This document shows positions 24,490 through 32,830 of a DNA stretch of 34,395 nt, piece by piece (the stretch's first letter is position 1; every line of letters starts with the position of its first letter). The notes under the pieces were generated by a model. The model was given only the letters and a program-made list of their open reading frames with translations, was not told where the DNA came from and did not search any database. The position numbers were made by a program, and so were the translations under genes. Location: NCBI GenBank assembly GCA_029006935.1, contig JAQXGX010000032.1, forward strand, positions 1 through 34,395. Direction: 5' to 3'. Origin of the DNA: Eggerthellales bacterium (GTDB taxonomy: Bacteria > Actinomycetota > Coriobacteriia > Coriobacteriales > Eggerthellaceae).

Positions 24490-25197
24490 CTAGAAGAGCT
24501 CGTGGGGGTACAGCAGGTTGCCCAGGCTGCCTGCGGTCAGATCAAGATACACGCCTATGGGGTTGACGTTGAGAACATAGGGAACCACGATCACCAGCAG
24601 CATGAACACCGGAAGGGCGTACTGCTGGATGCGGTAGTAGGTTCCCAGGTGGCGCTGGGGAATCAGCAGGGCGATGATAGAGGATCCGTCCAGCGGGGGC
24701 ACCGGCAGCAGGTTGAAGAACATCAGGTACAGGTTGATCATGACGTACAGGGGCAGGAAGTACCAGTAGAAGTACTGGAAGGCCATGGTGTTCACCAGCT
24801 GGGCCCCCAGGCCCGTGGCGTTTCCCAAGGTCAGGTCCAGGAAGAAGGCCAGGAAGGACCCCAGCATGGCCTGGAGCAGGTTGGCCAGGGGACCGGCCAT
24901 GCCCACGATGAAGTCATCCCTGCGGGGGTTCTTGAAGTAGCGGGGGTTGTAGGGCACGGGCTTGGCGTAGCCGAACACCGGCATGCTCATGAGCATGAGC
25001 AGCAGCGGCATGATGACCGTGCCGAAGGGGTCCACGTGCGAAAGGGGGTTCAGGGAAAGGCGTCCCTGGCTCTTGGCGGTGGGATCCCCCAGCTTGTAGG
25101 CGGCAAAGCCGTGGCCTACCTCGTGGAGCACGATGGCCGGCACGAAGGCCAGCACCTGGCACACAAGCAGCGGTATGTTCAACGATAGTCCAGTCAT
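24490..25197 (-). CDS. M50-family site-2-type metalloprotease (rhomboid-like membrane enzyme)
   Basis: 235 residues with about five membrane spans. The zinc motif HEVGH is at residues 25-29 and the second metal ligand lies in NLLPVPPLDGSSI, as in small M50 peptidases. The start at 25197 has AAGGA 4 bases upstream and gives MTGLSLNIPLL; the frame open further upstream encodes a Cys/Ser-rich stretch without family match. It is conserved directly upstream of scpA-scpB in many Gram-positive bacteria, but its substrate is unknown. The name S2P-like refers to the fold only; regulated intramembrane proteolysis is inference. Confidence 0.85.
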   Translation of the reverse strand: MTGLSLNIPLLVCQVLAFVPAIVLHEVGHGFAAYKLGDPTAKSQGRLSLNPLSHVDPFGTVIMPLLLMLMSMPVFGYAKPVPYNPRYFKNPRRDDFIVGMAGPLANLLQAMLGSFLAFFLDLTLGNATGLGAQLVNTMAFQYFYWYFLPLYVMINLYLMFFNLLPVPPLDGSSIIALLIPQRHLGTYYRIQQYALPVFMLLVIVVPYVLNVNPIGVYLDLTAGSLGNLLYPHELF

Positions 25198-25225
25198 ACA
25201 GTCCTTCAGTCTAGCGCACGACCCG

Positions 25226-25714
25226 CTACACGAGCCCCGCGAAGCCCCGCTGGCGGAGCACTTCGTACACGGCAATGGCAACGGCGTTGGAAAGGTTCAG
25301 GCTGCGGACATCCTTACGCATGGGAATCCGCACGCAGCGCTGGGGAAAGGCGTCCAGGATCTGCTGGTCCAGGCCACGGCTTTCCCTCCCGAACACCAGG
25401 TAGGTGGGAACAAGGGGATCCTTTGGGTCCCCGGTGACTCCGTAGCTCACCTGGGCGTAGGACGTGGCGGCCTGGCCGGTGAACAGATGCAGGTCGTCCT
25501 GGGCATGGGCCTGGAAGAACTCCCGGGCGCAGGACCAGCGCACGATCTCCACCTGATCCCAGTAGTCGCATCCCGCTCGGGCCAGGTTTCGGGAGGTGGG
25601 GCGAAACCCCATGGGCTCCACCAGGTGCAGCCGAGCCCCCGTGCAGGCGCAGGTGCGGGCTATGTTTCCCGCATTCTGGGGAATCTCGGGCTCCACCAGG
25701 ACCACGTTGATCAC
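25226..25714 (-). CDS. trmL: tRNA (cytidine/uridine-34 2'-O)-methyltransferase TrmL
   Basis: 162 residues, the usual length. It 2'-O-methylates the wobble base of certain tRNA-Leu. SPOUT trefoil-knot signatures: VEPEIPQNAGNIARTCACTG, LVFGRESRGL and IPMRKDVRSLNLSNAVAIAVYE. The start is GTG 25714, 3 bases after the lipoprotein stop, with GAGG 6 bases upstream. It ends 28 bases before the M50 peptidase. Confidence 0.94.
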   Translation of the reverse strand: MINVVLVEPEIPQNAGNIARTCACTGARLHLVEPMGFRPTSRNLARAGCDYWDQVEIVRWSCAREFFQAHAQDDLHLFTGQAATSYAQVSYGVTGDPKDPLVPTYLVFGRESRGLDQQILDAFPQRCVRIPMRKDVRSLNLSNAVAIAVYEVLRQRGFAGLV

Positions 25715-25717
25715 GGC

Positions 25718-26272
25718 CTACCTCATCTCCACCCGGGAAGCAGCCTGGTCGATCTGCTCCTGGGTAACCACGTCGCAGAAGCCGTACACCCACACGCTCA
25801 CGGGATTGCCCTGGGAGTCCTTGCACGAACCCGCCTTGGCGGAGTAGTAGTCGCCCTCAGGTCCCCAGGTGTTGCTGAACACCCCCACGTAGTACAGGGG
25901 CTTGCCGTCCTTTTCCACCGTGGTCAGGCAGCCCATGGCAAGATCGCCGGGCTCGTAGGCTTCGTCCACCGAAGCGGTCAGATCGCGGTCGAAGTAGACG
26001 GTGTAGAAATCGGTGCCCACGGAGTTCCCGTCAGGCACAGGAGCGTCCCCGTCGGTGGGGCCAACGTCCTTGCCCTCAGATGCATCCGCTGCCGGGGACT
26101 GGTCCGCTGCGTCCTGGGAGGACGACCCGGCGGCCTGCTCCTTTTCCTGGGCGGCGCCTGCCTGGCCCGATGCGCTCTGAAGGGAATCCCCCTGACCGCA
26201 GCCTGCCAGGGCAACCAGGCCCAAAGCGGCGGCAAGGGCCAGCGAAAGCACCAGGATGTTATTCTTCTTCAT
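25718..26272 (-). CDS. Putative lipoprotein of unknown function
   Basis: 184 residues. A lipoprotein signal peptide ends in the lipobox ALAGC with the lipidated Cys25. Residues about 26-75 form a low-complexity Ala/Ser/Gln/Asp/Gly linker. A small C-terminal domain (about 80-184) has beta-strand-rich sequence with three cysteines (residues near 116, 151 and 168), so disulfides are possible. I recognise no family. ATG 26272 has GGAG 7 bases upstream. It lies between an ABC-F gene and trmL in the leftward run; its product would face the outside of the membrane. Confidence 0.75.
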   Translation of the reverse strand: MKKNNILVLSLALAAALGLVALAGCGQGDSLQSASGQAGAAQEKEQAAGSSSQDAADQSPAADASEGKDVGPTDGDAPVPDGNSVGTDFYTVYFDRDLTASVDEAYEPGDLAMGCLTTVEKDGKPLYYVGVFSNTWGPEGDYYSAKAGSCKDSQGNPVSVWVYGFCDVVTQEQIDQAASRVEMR

Positions 26273-26344
26273 AGGAACTCTCCTTTCAGGGGGGTCGGTC
26301 CAGCGGTCTTCGTCAAAGGAAGGGCGCGTCCAAGGCGTCAGATC

Positions 26345-28390
26345 CTAGGACTGGGCCATCTGACGGGCCATCTCCTGCTCCAGCTCCTCGGAAAGCAAAA
26401 ACCATTCCTCCTCCGCCTCCGCCAGGCGCTTCTTCAACTTGGCATGCTCGGAGATGGCATCCGAGGAGGCAGCCTCGTTGATGTAGAAGTCCGGATCGGC
26501 CATGAGCGCCAGCAGCTCCTCCATGCGGGCGTTGTCCTTTTCCATCTGGGCATCCAGCTCGGCAATGCGCTTGCGGTGGTGCTTCAGGGCAGCATTGATG
26601 CGGTTGCGGGCCTCGGCCTCCCTGCGCTTCTGCTCCTTGGACTTGGGGGCGCCGCTTCGGACCTTGACGGAAGCATCCTCCTCTGCCGCAGGCTTGGTGC
26701 TTCCCTGCTGCCCGCCCTTGGCCGATGCCTTGTCCCCGGCCTTGCCCACCAGCTCGTCTACCAGGGACTGGTCGGTGGGGGCGGGATTGTCCAGCTGACC
26801 GCTCTTGAACAGGTAGTAGTCGTAGTCGCCGTCGTAGTTGGTCACCGATCCGGGCTTGACCTCGATGATGCGGTTGGCCACGCCGCGGATCAGATGGCGA
26901 TCGTGGGTGATGAACAGCACCGTTCCCTCGAAGGTCTGCAGGGCCTGCTCCAGGATGTCGGCGCTGGCAATGTCCAGGTGATTGGTGGGCTCATCCAGGC
27001 ACAGCAGCGGACGAGGGGCCACCAGCATCTTTGCCAGGGCAAGGCGGCTCTTCTCTCCGCCGGAAAGGACGCTGACCTTCTTGTCCACGTCATCCCCGCG
27101 GAACAAAAACGCTCCCAGCAGGCTGCGAACCTGACTGATGGTCCAGCCCGGAGCCACGCCGTCCAGCTCCTCGAACACGGTGTTGCCCGGATGCAGCTCC
27201 TCCAGCTGGTGCTGGGCGTAGTAGGTCTTGCTCACGTGGACGCCGTACTCGATGGTGCCGGCGTCGGGGGAAAGCACCCCGGCGATCATCTTCAGCAGGG
27301 TCGACTTGCCGGCGCCGTTGGGCCCTACCAGGGCCACCTTGTCCCCGCGGTACAGCGTCAGGTCCTGGCGGTCGTAGACCACCTTGTCGCCGAAGCGCTT
27401 GCTTACACCGCGCACCCGCACCACCTCGTCGCCGGTGCGGGGAGGCTGCTTGAAGTTGAAGTGGACGGTCTTCTTAGCCTCGGGGATCTCCACCAGCTCG
27501 GCCTTGAGCTTTTCCAGGCGCTTTTCGCGCTCCTGGGCCTGGCGGGCCTTGGTGGCCTTGTAGCGGAACTTTTCCACGAAGGCCTCAAGTCGGCGCATCT
27601 CCTCGATCTGCTTGGTGCGCTGCTGGCGCAGGCGCTCCAGGCGCACCTCGCGCTCCTTCAGATACGTGGTGTAGTTGCCCTTGAACAGGTTGACCTTGCC
27701 GTTGTCGATCTCGGCAACCCGGTCCACCATGTTGTCCATGAAGGCGCGATCGTGGGAAACCACGATGACCGTACCGCTGTAGCCCTTCAGGAAGCCTTCC
27801 AGCCACTTGACGGACTCCAGATCCAGGTGGTTGGTGGGCTCGTCCAGAAGCAGCACCTCGGGGTTGCGGATGAGCAGCTTGGCCAGGGCGATGCGCATCT
27901 GCCAGCCGCCGGAAAACTCCGTGGTCAGCCGCTGCATGTCCTGCTCCTTGAAGCCCAGGCCGAACAGGACGCTGCGCACGTTGGACTCCAGCTGGTAGCC
28001 TCCCATGTTCTCATAGGCATCACGGGCGCGACCCGCCTGAGCCAGCTGCTGCTCCGTGGGGTTGGCCCCCAGGGAATGCTCCAGCTCCCTCAGGCGCTTG
28101 GCGGCCTGGAGGATCTCCTCCTGGGAGTTGATGACCTCCTCGAAGATGGGACGCTCCCCCATCTCGATGGCTTCCTGCTCCAGATAGCCCACCCGGGCGC
28201 CCTTGGCCAGCAGCACACGCCCGTCGTCAGCATCTTCACGGTCCGCGATGATGTTCAGAAGCGTGGTCTTGCCGGCACCGTTGGGCCCTACCAGGGCCAA
28301 GCGGTCATATTCTTCCAGCCGCAGGTTGACCTTGCTGAACAAGGTGCGTCCCCCGAAGCTCTTGGTGATGTTTTCCAGTTGAATAATCAT
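26345..28390 (-). CDS. ABC-F family ATPase (ribosome-associated, Uup/EttA-like)
   Basis: 681 residues without membrane spans: two ATP-binding cassettes joined by a charged helical linker. Cassette 1: GPNGAGKTT (35-43), [18 protein letters not shown]. Cassette 2: GPNGAGKST near 355, [25 protein letters not shown]. The last 90 residues are a coiled coil similar to the Uup C-terminal domain, preceded by a basic, Lys/Ser-rich linker. ABC-F proteins act on stalled or initiating ribosomes, or give ribosome-targeting antibiotic protection; which applies cannot be read here. ATG 28390 begins the conserved [14 protein letters not shown]. Confidence 0.93.
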   Translation of the reverse strand: MIIQLENITKSFGGRTLFSKVNLRLEEYDRLALVGPNGAGKTTLLNIIADREDADDGRVLLAKGARVGYLEQEAIEMGERPIFEEVINSQEEILQAAKRLRELEHSLGANPTEQQLAQAGRARDAYENMGGYQLESNVRSVLFGLGFKEQDMQRLTTEFSGGWQMRIALAKLLIRNPEVLLLDEPTNHLDLESVKWLEGFLKGYSGTVIVVSHDRAFMDNMVDRVAEIDNGKVNLFKGNYTTYLKEREVRLERLRQQRTKQIEEMRRLEAFVEKFRYKATKARQAQEREKRLEKLKAELVEIPEAKKTVHFNFKQPPRTGDEVVRVRGVSKRFGDKVVYDRQDLTLYRGDKVALVGPNGAGKSTLLKMIAGVLSPDAGTIEYGVHVSKTYYAQHQLEELHPGNTVFEELDGVAPGWTISQVRSLLGAFLFRGDDVDKKVSVLSGGEKSRLALAKMLVAPRPLLCLDEPTNHLDIASADILEQALQTFEGTVLFITHDRHLIRGVANRIIEVKPGSVTNYDGDYDYYLFKSGQLDNPAPTDQSLVDELVGKAGDKASAKGGQQGSTKPAAEEDASVKVRSGAPKSKEQKRREAEARNRINAALKHHRKRIAELDAQMEKDNARMEELLALMADPDFYINEAASSDAISEHAKLKKRLAEAEEEWFLLSEELEQEMARQMAQS

Positions 28391-28399
28391 AGTCTTGCC

Positions 28400-28405
28400 A
28401 TTCTA
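28400..28405 (-). promoter_or_regulatory. Possible -10 element very close to the ABC-F start
   Basis: TAGAAT on the minus strand (context CGTTAGAATGG) ends 9 bases before the ABC-F ATG. Transcription would begin about 2 bases before the ATG, so the mRNA may be leaderless; no ribosome site is visible. The -35 candidate GGGTCA is weak. Confidence 0.3.
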
Positions 28406-28569
28406 ACGTACCTGGCCACCCCTGACCCCAAAAGGCCCGAAAGCACACAGAAGCCTCCCACAGAAGGGGGGCGAAGCTGCTCGCAGACGCAGGGGCGCGC
28501 CAGGGCGCACGTAACCCCGGTATGCCTTGAGGGACCCTCCTGGGAAGCACAGGCCCCGCAGGCCCCGGA

Positions 28570-29424
28570 CTACGCGTTGGCTCGCAGGCGATGCCCCAGC
28601 ATCACCTGACGCTCTATATCCTGGATGTTCGGCGGCGTCCAGGTGATGGCGTCCGCGCCGGCCTCGATGGTGCGCAGGACGCTTTCGCCATCAGGGCCAC
28701 CGCTTGCCATGATGGGAATGTTGGGGTAGCACTCACGGACCTGGGCCACCACCCGGGGCGTCTTCCTGCCCGCCGCCACGTTGACCACCCGGACGCCGGC
28801 CTCGATAGCCGCGCGGGTATCTTCGTCCAGCACCGCCAGAGTCAGGACCACGGGAATGTCCACGCTGCTGGCCATGCGGCGGATGGTCTCCGGGTCGGTC
28901 ATCATGTTGGCCACCACGCCGGATGCCCCCTGCATTTCGGACTGGATGGCCAGCTCCACGGACCGCAGCCCCTTGGTGATGCCTCCCGCCACCCCGGTGA
29001 ACACCGGGCGCTCGGCTGCCATAAGCACCGCCTGGGTGATGGAGGGCTGGCAGGTGAAGGGATACACCGCCAGCACGGCATCGGCGTCGCAGTTGCGGAT
29101 GATGGCCACGTCCGTGGAAAATACCAGGGACCTGACGATGCGACCGAAGAAGCTGATGCCCCGCGCCTGGGCGATCTCCTCGGGCACGGTAAGCTCCGCC
29201 TTGCGGAAATAGCCCGTCACGGGACGGGGGGAAAGCTGACGGGCAACGCCCTGCTCCACGTGGCGGTTCTCCACGATGATGGAGCCGATGGTTTCGCCCG
29301 CATCATGAACCGTCGGAGCAATCACGTCCCAGGGAGAGCTGACGTCTTTTTCCAGCAGGGACGGAGGCATGGAAGCAAGCTTGTGCTCTTCCGGGGAGCT
29401 GCTCTGATCGCTGCGATGGGTCAT
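28570..29424 (-). CDS. TIM-barrel protein, phosphate-binding type, function unknown
   Basis: 284 residues. After a 35-residue variable N-terminus, the sequence shows repeated strand-helix units ending in the phosphate-binding style motif ASGGPDGESVLRTIEAGADAITWTPP. Other conserved-looking blocks are VFTGVAGGITKGLRSVELA, GASGVVANMMTDPETIRR and RVVNVAAGRKTPRVVAQVRE. This suggests the ThiG/PdxS/KDPG-like barrel group; I cannot assign an enzyme. ATG 29424 has AAAGGAG 8 bases upstream. It reads away from the tRNA and is a single-gene unit. Confidence 0.7.
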   Translation of the reverse strand: MTHRSDQSSSPEEHKLASMPPSLLEKDVSSPWDVIAPTVHDAGETIGSIIVENRHVEQGVARQLSPRPVTGYFRKAELTVPEEIAQARGISFFGRIVRSLVFSTDVAIIRNCDADAVLAVYPFTCQPSITQAVLMAAERPVFTGVAGGITKGLRSVELAIQSEMQGASGVVANMMTDPETIRRMASSVDIPVVLTLAVLDEDTRAAIEAGVRVVNVAAGRKTPRVVAQVRECYPNIPIMASGGPDGESVLRTIEAGADAITWTPPNIQDIERQVMLGHRLRANA

Positions 29425-29541
29425 GAGGGCGGCTCCTTTCGTTTTTCAGGAACGTATGGAAATAGTATGGCACAGCCCACGGGCAAAGGAAGCGGGCCTG
29501 AGGCGACGATTCCTCGAAAGTGTGCAGGCCGCGCGGGTCTG

Positions 29542-29550
29542 TGGTACAAT
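29542..29550 (+). promoter_or_regulatory. Promoter of the tRNA gene
   Basis: TGGTACAAT forms an extended -10 (TACAAT at 29545-29550), 14 bases before the tRNA 5' end. No clear -35. Confidence 0.55.
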
Positions 29551-29564
29551 GCTTCCTTGCAATT

Positions 29565-29639
29565 GGGCCTGTAGCTCAACGGTGGAGCAGGGGACTCATA
29601 ATCCTTTGGTTCTCGGTTCGAATCCGGGTGGGCCCACCA
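29565..29639 (+). tRNA. tRNA with anticodon CAT (elongator Met, or Ile2 read through lysidine)
   Basis: Seventy-five bases that fold as a full cloverleaf: acceptor GGGCCTG with TGGGCCC, D-arm GCTC with GAGC, anticodon stem GGGGA with TCCTT around loop CTCATAA, T-arm CTCGG with CCGGG around TTCGAAT, and an encoded CCA. The anticodon is CAT. G1:C72 pairs and the anticodon stem lacks the three G:C pairs of initiators, so it is not tRNA-fMet. The acceptor C4:G69 and C5:G68 pairs fit what TilS recognises in tRNA-Ile2, so Ile2 is possible; sequence alone does not settle it. Confidence 0.9.
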
Positions 29640-29650
29640 GCTGTTCGCGG

Positions 29651-29682
29651 AAGCGGCCGTCCCTTCGGGGGCGGCCGCTTTT
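29651..29682 (+). terminator. Rho-independent terminator of the tRNA gene
   Basis: AAGCGGCCG (29651-29659) pairs with CGGCCGCTT (29672-29680), extended by a T:G and three C:G pairs, closed by a TTCG tetraloop and followed by T residues. It lies 11 bases after the CCA. Confidence 0.9.
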
Positions 29683-29742
29683 CATTGCTGCGAAGATCTT
29701 GCTTCGGGAAGGCGCCGGTCCTTCCCGACCAGGGAGAATACG

Positions 29743-30792
29743 CTAGTACACCATGCCCATGGCCTCGCGGACCTCTGCCAGGGTCTGCTCGGCGATCTGG
29801 TTGGCGCGGCGGTTGCCTTCATGCAGCACGTCCTTGATGAAGTCAAGGTCCTGCTCGTAGCCGCGGCGGCGCTCACGGATGGGCGCCAGGTACTCGTTCA
29901 CGCTCTGGATCACGTACTTCTTCAGGGCACCGCAGCCGTCGTTGCCGATCTCGGCGGCGATCTCCACCTCATCGCGACCGGTGCACAGGGCGGCGGTGGT
30001 GAGCAGGGCGGAGACGCCGGGGCGGTTTTCCTTGTCGAAGGTGATGAAGCGCTCGGAGTCGGTCTTGGACTTCTTCACCAGCTTCTCGGTTTCCTTTTCC
30101 GTCAGGCACAGGCTGATGGCGTTGCCGTAGGACTTGGACATCTTGCGGCCGTCCAGGCCCGGGATCTCCGGAGCCTCCTGCAGGATGGCCTCAGGCTCGG
30201 GGAACACCTGCCCGTAGCGCTCGTTGAACTTGCGGGCGATGTTGCGGGTCTGCTCGATGTGGGGCAGCTGGTCCTTGCCCACCGGCACGATGTTTCCCTT
30301 GCAGAACAGGATGTCGCAGGCCTGGTGGACCGGGTAGGTCAGCAACAGGCCGGTGAGCTGATGGCCGGATGCTTCCTGCTCGGCCTTGACGGTGGGGTTG
30401 CGCAGCAGCTCCGCTTCCGTGCACAGGGAAAGGAAGGGCAGCATAAGCTGGTTCAGGGCAGGCACGGCGGAATGGGTGAAGATCAGGGTCTTTTCCGGGT
30501 CGATGCCGCAGGCCAGGTAGTCCATGACCATGTTGTAGACGTTGTCCTGGATGTTGGCGGTGGTGTCGCGGTCGGTGATGACCTGGTAGTCGGCGATGAT
30601 GACGTTGGTGTTCACCCCCAGCTCCTGCAAGCGCACCCGCTCGCGGATGGTGCCGAAGTAGTGGCCCATGTGCAGGCGGCCGGTGGGACGGTCTCCGGTA
30701 AGCATGGTGTACTTGCCCGGGTTCACGTCCAAATCAGCGATGATCTGGTCGCTGCGCTTCTTGCTTGCCTCGAAGCTTCCTTCGTTTGCCAT
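29743..30792 (-). CDS. trpS: Tryptophan--tRNA ligase
   Basis: 349 residues, the usual size. The class I signatures are HMGH at residues 41-44 (TGDRPTGRLHMGHYFG) and KMSKS near 217 (GLDGRKMSKSYGN). VHQACDILFCKGNIVPVGKDQLPHIE is the typical TrpRS adenylate/tryptophan pocket region. ATG 30792 precedes a short Lys/Ser-rich extension of about 25 residues. It converges on the tRNA gene and diverges from the polymerase gene. The only ribosome site is a weak GGA about 6 bases upstream. Confidence 0.95.
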   Translation of the reverse strand: MANEGSFEASKKRSDQIIADLDVNPGKYTMLTGDRPTGRLHMGHYFGTIRERVRLQELGVNTNVIIADYQVITDRDTTANIQDNVYNMVMDYLACGIDPEKTLIFTHSAVPALNQLMLPFLSLCTEAELLRNPTVKAEQEASGHQLTGLLLTYPVHQACDILFCKGNIVPVGKDQLPHIEQTRNIARKFNERYGQVFPEPEAILQEAPEIPGLDGRKMSKSYGNAISLCLTEKETEKLVKKSKTDSERFITFDKENRPGVSALLTTAALCTGRDEVEIAAEIGNDGCGALKKYVIQSVNEYLAPIRERRRGYEQDLDFIKDVLHEGNRRANQIAEQTLAEVREAMGMVY

Positions 30793-30812
30793 GTGGATTC
30801 CAATCTGCTCGT

Positions 30813-30829
30813 CACGCCCCCAGGGCGTG
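30813..30829. other. Short hairpin in the trpS leader
   Basis: CACGCCC (30813-30819) and GGGCGTG (30823-30829) form a 7-bp GC-rich stem with a 3-base loop. It lies 20 bases before the trpS start and could affect translation; no T run follows. Confidence 0.35.
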
Positions 30830-30918
30830 GTACTACGCGGTTTCGTGAGTCATAATAATACGTCATTTAGGGTGCTTTACGCAGCAGGGCTTTCGTCAGG
30901 CAGTGAGGAGGGGTGCGC

Positions 30919-32247
30919 GTGGAAGGCAAGGACAGGGTGTACCTGTGCATAGACCTGAAGAGCTTCTACGCCAGCGTGGAATGCGCGGCGCGGGGACTGG
31001 ACCCCTTCACCACCAACCTGGTGGTGGCTGACCCGGATCGCACGGACACCACCATCTGCCTGGCCATCACCCCAGCCATGAAGGCACTGGGGATTCCCAA
31101 CCGCTGCCGGGTGTTCCAGATCCCGCCGGAGGTGGACTACATCATGGCAAAGCCCCGGATGCGACACTATATGCAGGTCTCCGCCCAGATCTACGGCATC
31201 TACCTGCGCTACGTGAGCCCCCAGGACATCTACGCCTACAGCATCGACGAGTGTTTCATCGACGCCACCCCCTACCTGCGCCTGTACCGCAAGAGCCCCC
31301 GGGAGCTGGCGGTCATGCTCATGGACGCGGTGCGGGAGGAAACGGGGATCTGCGCCACCGCGGGCATTGGCACCAACCTGTTCCTGGCAAAGGTGGCCCT
31401 GGACATTACCGCCAAGCACGTAAGGGACAACATAGGGTTTTTGGACGAGCAGGGGTTCAGGCAGACCATCTGGACCCACCGGCCCCTGACCGACATCTGG
31501 AACATTGGGCCGGGGATTGCCCGGAGGCTGGCCAAGTACCGGGTCTACGACCTGAAGGGGGTCACGGAGCTGGACCCGGAAACCCTGTACGCGGAGTTCG
31601 GGGCGAACGCGGAGTACCTGATCGACCACGCCTGGGGGCTTGAGCCCTGCACCATCGCCCAGATCCAGGCCTACCAGCCCCAGTCCAACAGCATCAGCAA
31701 CGGCCAGGTCCTGAGCTGTGACTACACCTTTGACGAAGCGCGCATGGTCCTGCGGGAGATGGTAGAGGACAGCGCTCTTGACCTGGTGAAGCGCAACCTG
31801 GTCACCGACCGCATACAGCTTTCGCTTGGATACTCGTTCGACACCAGCGCCCCGCCCTCCCGCGAGCCCGTGTTCGTGGGAGAGCACGGCGTGCGCTCTG
31901 CCAGCCGCTTTGCCGGGCACACGGGCGGGTCCCGGAAGCTGCCCGAGCGGACGAACTCGGCAAAAGCGCTGCTGGGATACTTCCTGGACCTGTACGACCA
32001 GACCACCCGCACCGATCGGCCGGTTCGCAGGATCAGCTTGGGAATGGGCGACCTGGTAGACCAGGACCTGGCCACGGTGGACCTGTTCACCAACGTGGAG
32101 GAGCGGGAAAGGGAGCGCAAGCTGGCCCAGGCCATGCTGGCGGTGAAGGATCGGTTCGGGAAGAACGCCATGATCAAGGCAACCAGCCTGCAGGAAAAGG
32201 CCACCGCCCGCGAGAGAAACGAGATGGTGGGAGGACACCATGGATAG
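30919..32247 (+). CDS. Y-family DNA polymerase (UmuC/UvrX-like)
   Basis: 442 residues. An error-prone polymerase for translesion synthesis. Catalytic acidic residues appear in YLCIDLKSFYASVE and YSIDECFID; GIGTNLFLAKVALDITAK and the helix-hairpin-helix region IWNIGPGIARRL follow, and the little-finger domain covers the last third. The GTG at 30919 is chosen because GGAGG lies 7 bases upstream; an earlier GTG at 30913 is only 1 base from that site. Its stop overlaps the next gene by 8 bases. The pairing with a YolD-like gene resembles UvrX-YolD pairs in Bacillus. I see no LexA-type box upstream. Confidence 0.9.
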   Translation: MEGKDRVYLCIDLKSFYASVECAARGLDPFTTNLVVADPDRTDTTICLAITPAMKALGIPNRCRVFQIPPEVDYIMAKPRMRHYMQVSAQIYGIYLRYVSPQDIYAYSIDECFIDATPYLRLYRKSPRELAVMLMDAVREETGICATAGIGTNLFLAKVALDITAKHVRDNIGFLDEQGFRQTIWTHRPLTDIWNIGPGIARRLAKYRVYDLKGVTELDPETLYAEFGANAEYLIDHAWGLEPCTIAQIQAYQPQSNSISNGQVLSCDYTFDEARMVLREMVEDSALDLVKRNLVTDRIQLSLGYSFDTSAPPSREPVFVGEHGVRSASRFAGHTGGSRKLPERTNSAKALLGYFLDLYDQTTRTDRPVRRISLGMGDLVDQDLATVDLFTNVEERERERKLAQAMLAVKDRFGKNAMIKATSLQEKATARERNEMVGGHHG

Positions 32248-32737
32248 CAGCCGGATCGGCCGCGCAGCGTGGCAGGGCGAAGGCGGCGGTCGGGATAGGA
32301 CCGCAGCCGGAAGCGGGCGGGAGGCGGCTTTTCAGGCGTCACCGTCAAGGAAGCCCGAGGAGCTGGGACACGGCATGTTTCGCCATCCTGCGCCGGGACA
32401 GGACCCCCGTCACGTGGTGGGCAAGCCCCATGACAGCAGGGCACGGCAGTTCGTGCCCTTCATGGCGCTGAAGGGCTACCATCAGCTGGTGCGCCAACAG
32501 GAAGCGCAGCCCGAGCCCCGCATGCCCCGATCGGACGAGGACCTGCATCGGCTTTCCCAGCAGCTGGCCCAGCTGGAGCGAGGCCAGCTGGTACGGGTGA
32601 CCCGCTACGTGCAGGACCACTACGCCCCCGTGTGCGACCGGGTGCGCCAGGTTGACGTGGACTTGCGGATCCTGCGTTTGGAGAATCACGCCGTGCCCTT
32701 CGACCAGATCGACCAGATCCTGACCGACCGGGACTGA
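32240..32737 (+). CDS. YolD-like protein, partner of the Y-family polymerase
   Basis: 165 residues. The first 60 or so are Gly/Arg-rich and low complexity. The rest follows the YolD-like pattern: RQFVPFMALKGYHQLVRQQE, an acidic helix, then VTRYVQDHYAPVCDRVRQVD, LRILRLENHAVPFDQIDQI. YolD-like proteins are thought to act as an UmuD-like partner of UvrX-type polymerases; there is no direct proof here. ATG 32240 lies in the last codons of the polymerase gene, so translation is likely coupled. An internal ATG at 32373 is a possible alternative start, which would drop most of the low-complexity part. Confidence 0.72.
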   Translation: MDSSRIGRAAWQGEGGGRDRTAAGSGREAAFQASPSRKPEELGHGMFRHPAPGQDPRHVVGKPHDSRARQFVPFMALKGYHQLVRQQEAQPEPRMPRSDEDLHRLSQQLAQLERGQLVRVTRYVQDHYAPVCDRVRQVDVDLRILRLENHAVPFDQIDQILTDRD

Positions 32738-32783
32738 CAGGGACTGACCACAGGCGAGCAGCGCGTAACAGGAGCGGTTCGAG

Positions 32784-32809
32784 TAGAATAGGGCCATACG
32801 TATACGGCC
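32784..32809 (+). promoter_or_regulatory. -10 element and overlapping palindromes before the deacetylase gene
   Basis: TAGAAT (32784-32789) is a -10 candidate. The expected start point falls in a nested palindrome: ATACGTAT (32796-32803) and CGTATACG (32799-32806) overlap, flanked by GGCC on both sides. This could be an operator; no -35 element is clear. Confidence 0.3.
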
Positions 32810-32830
32810 TTCGCGAAACGGACCCTAATC

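Noticed and set aside
25133-28609. 1158-codon + strand open frame opposite trmL, the lipoprotein and ABC-F
   Set aside because: It spans several well-supported minus-strand genes and its translation has no recognisable domain.
29565-29639. Initiator tRNA-fMet
   Set aside because: Positions 1 and 72 pair (G:C) and the anticodon stem lacks three consecutive G:C pairs.
30821-30841. T-box-like wording (AGGG, TGGTAC, CGCGG) between trpS and the polymerase gene
   Set aside because: It reads on the + strand, away from trpS, is interrupted relative to the T-box consensus, and the region is too short for a T-box leader.
30793-30918. LexA/SOS box for the polymerase operon
   Set aside because: No GAAC-N4-GTTC or CGAAC...GTTCG type site could be found in the intergenic region.
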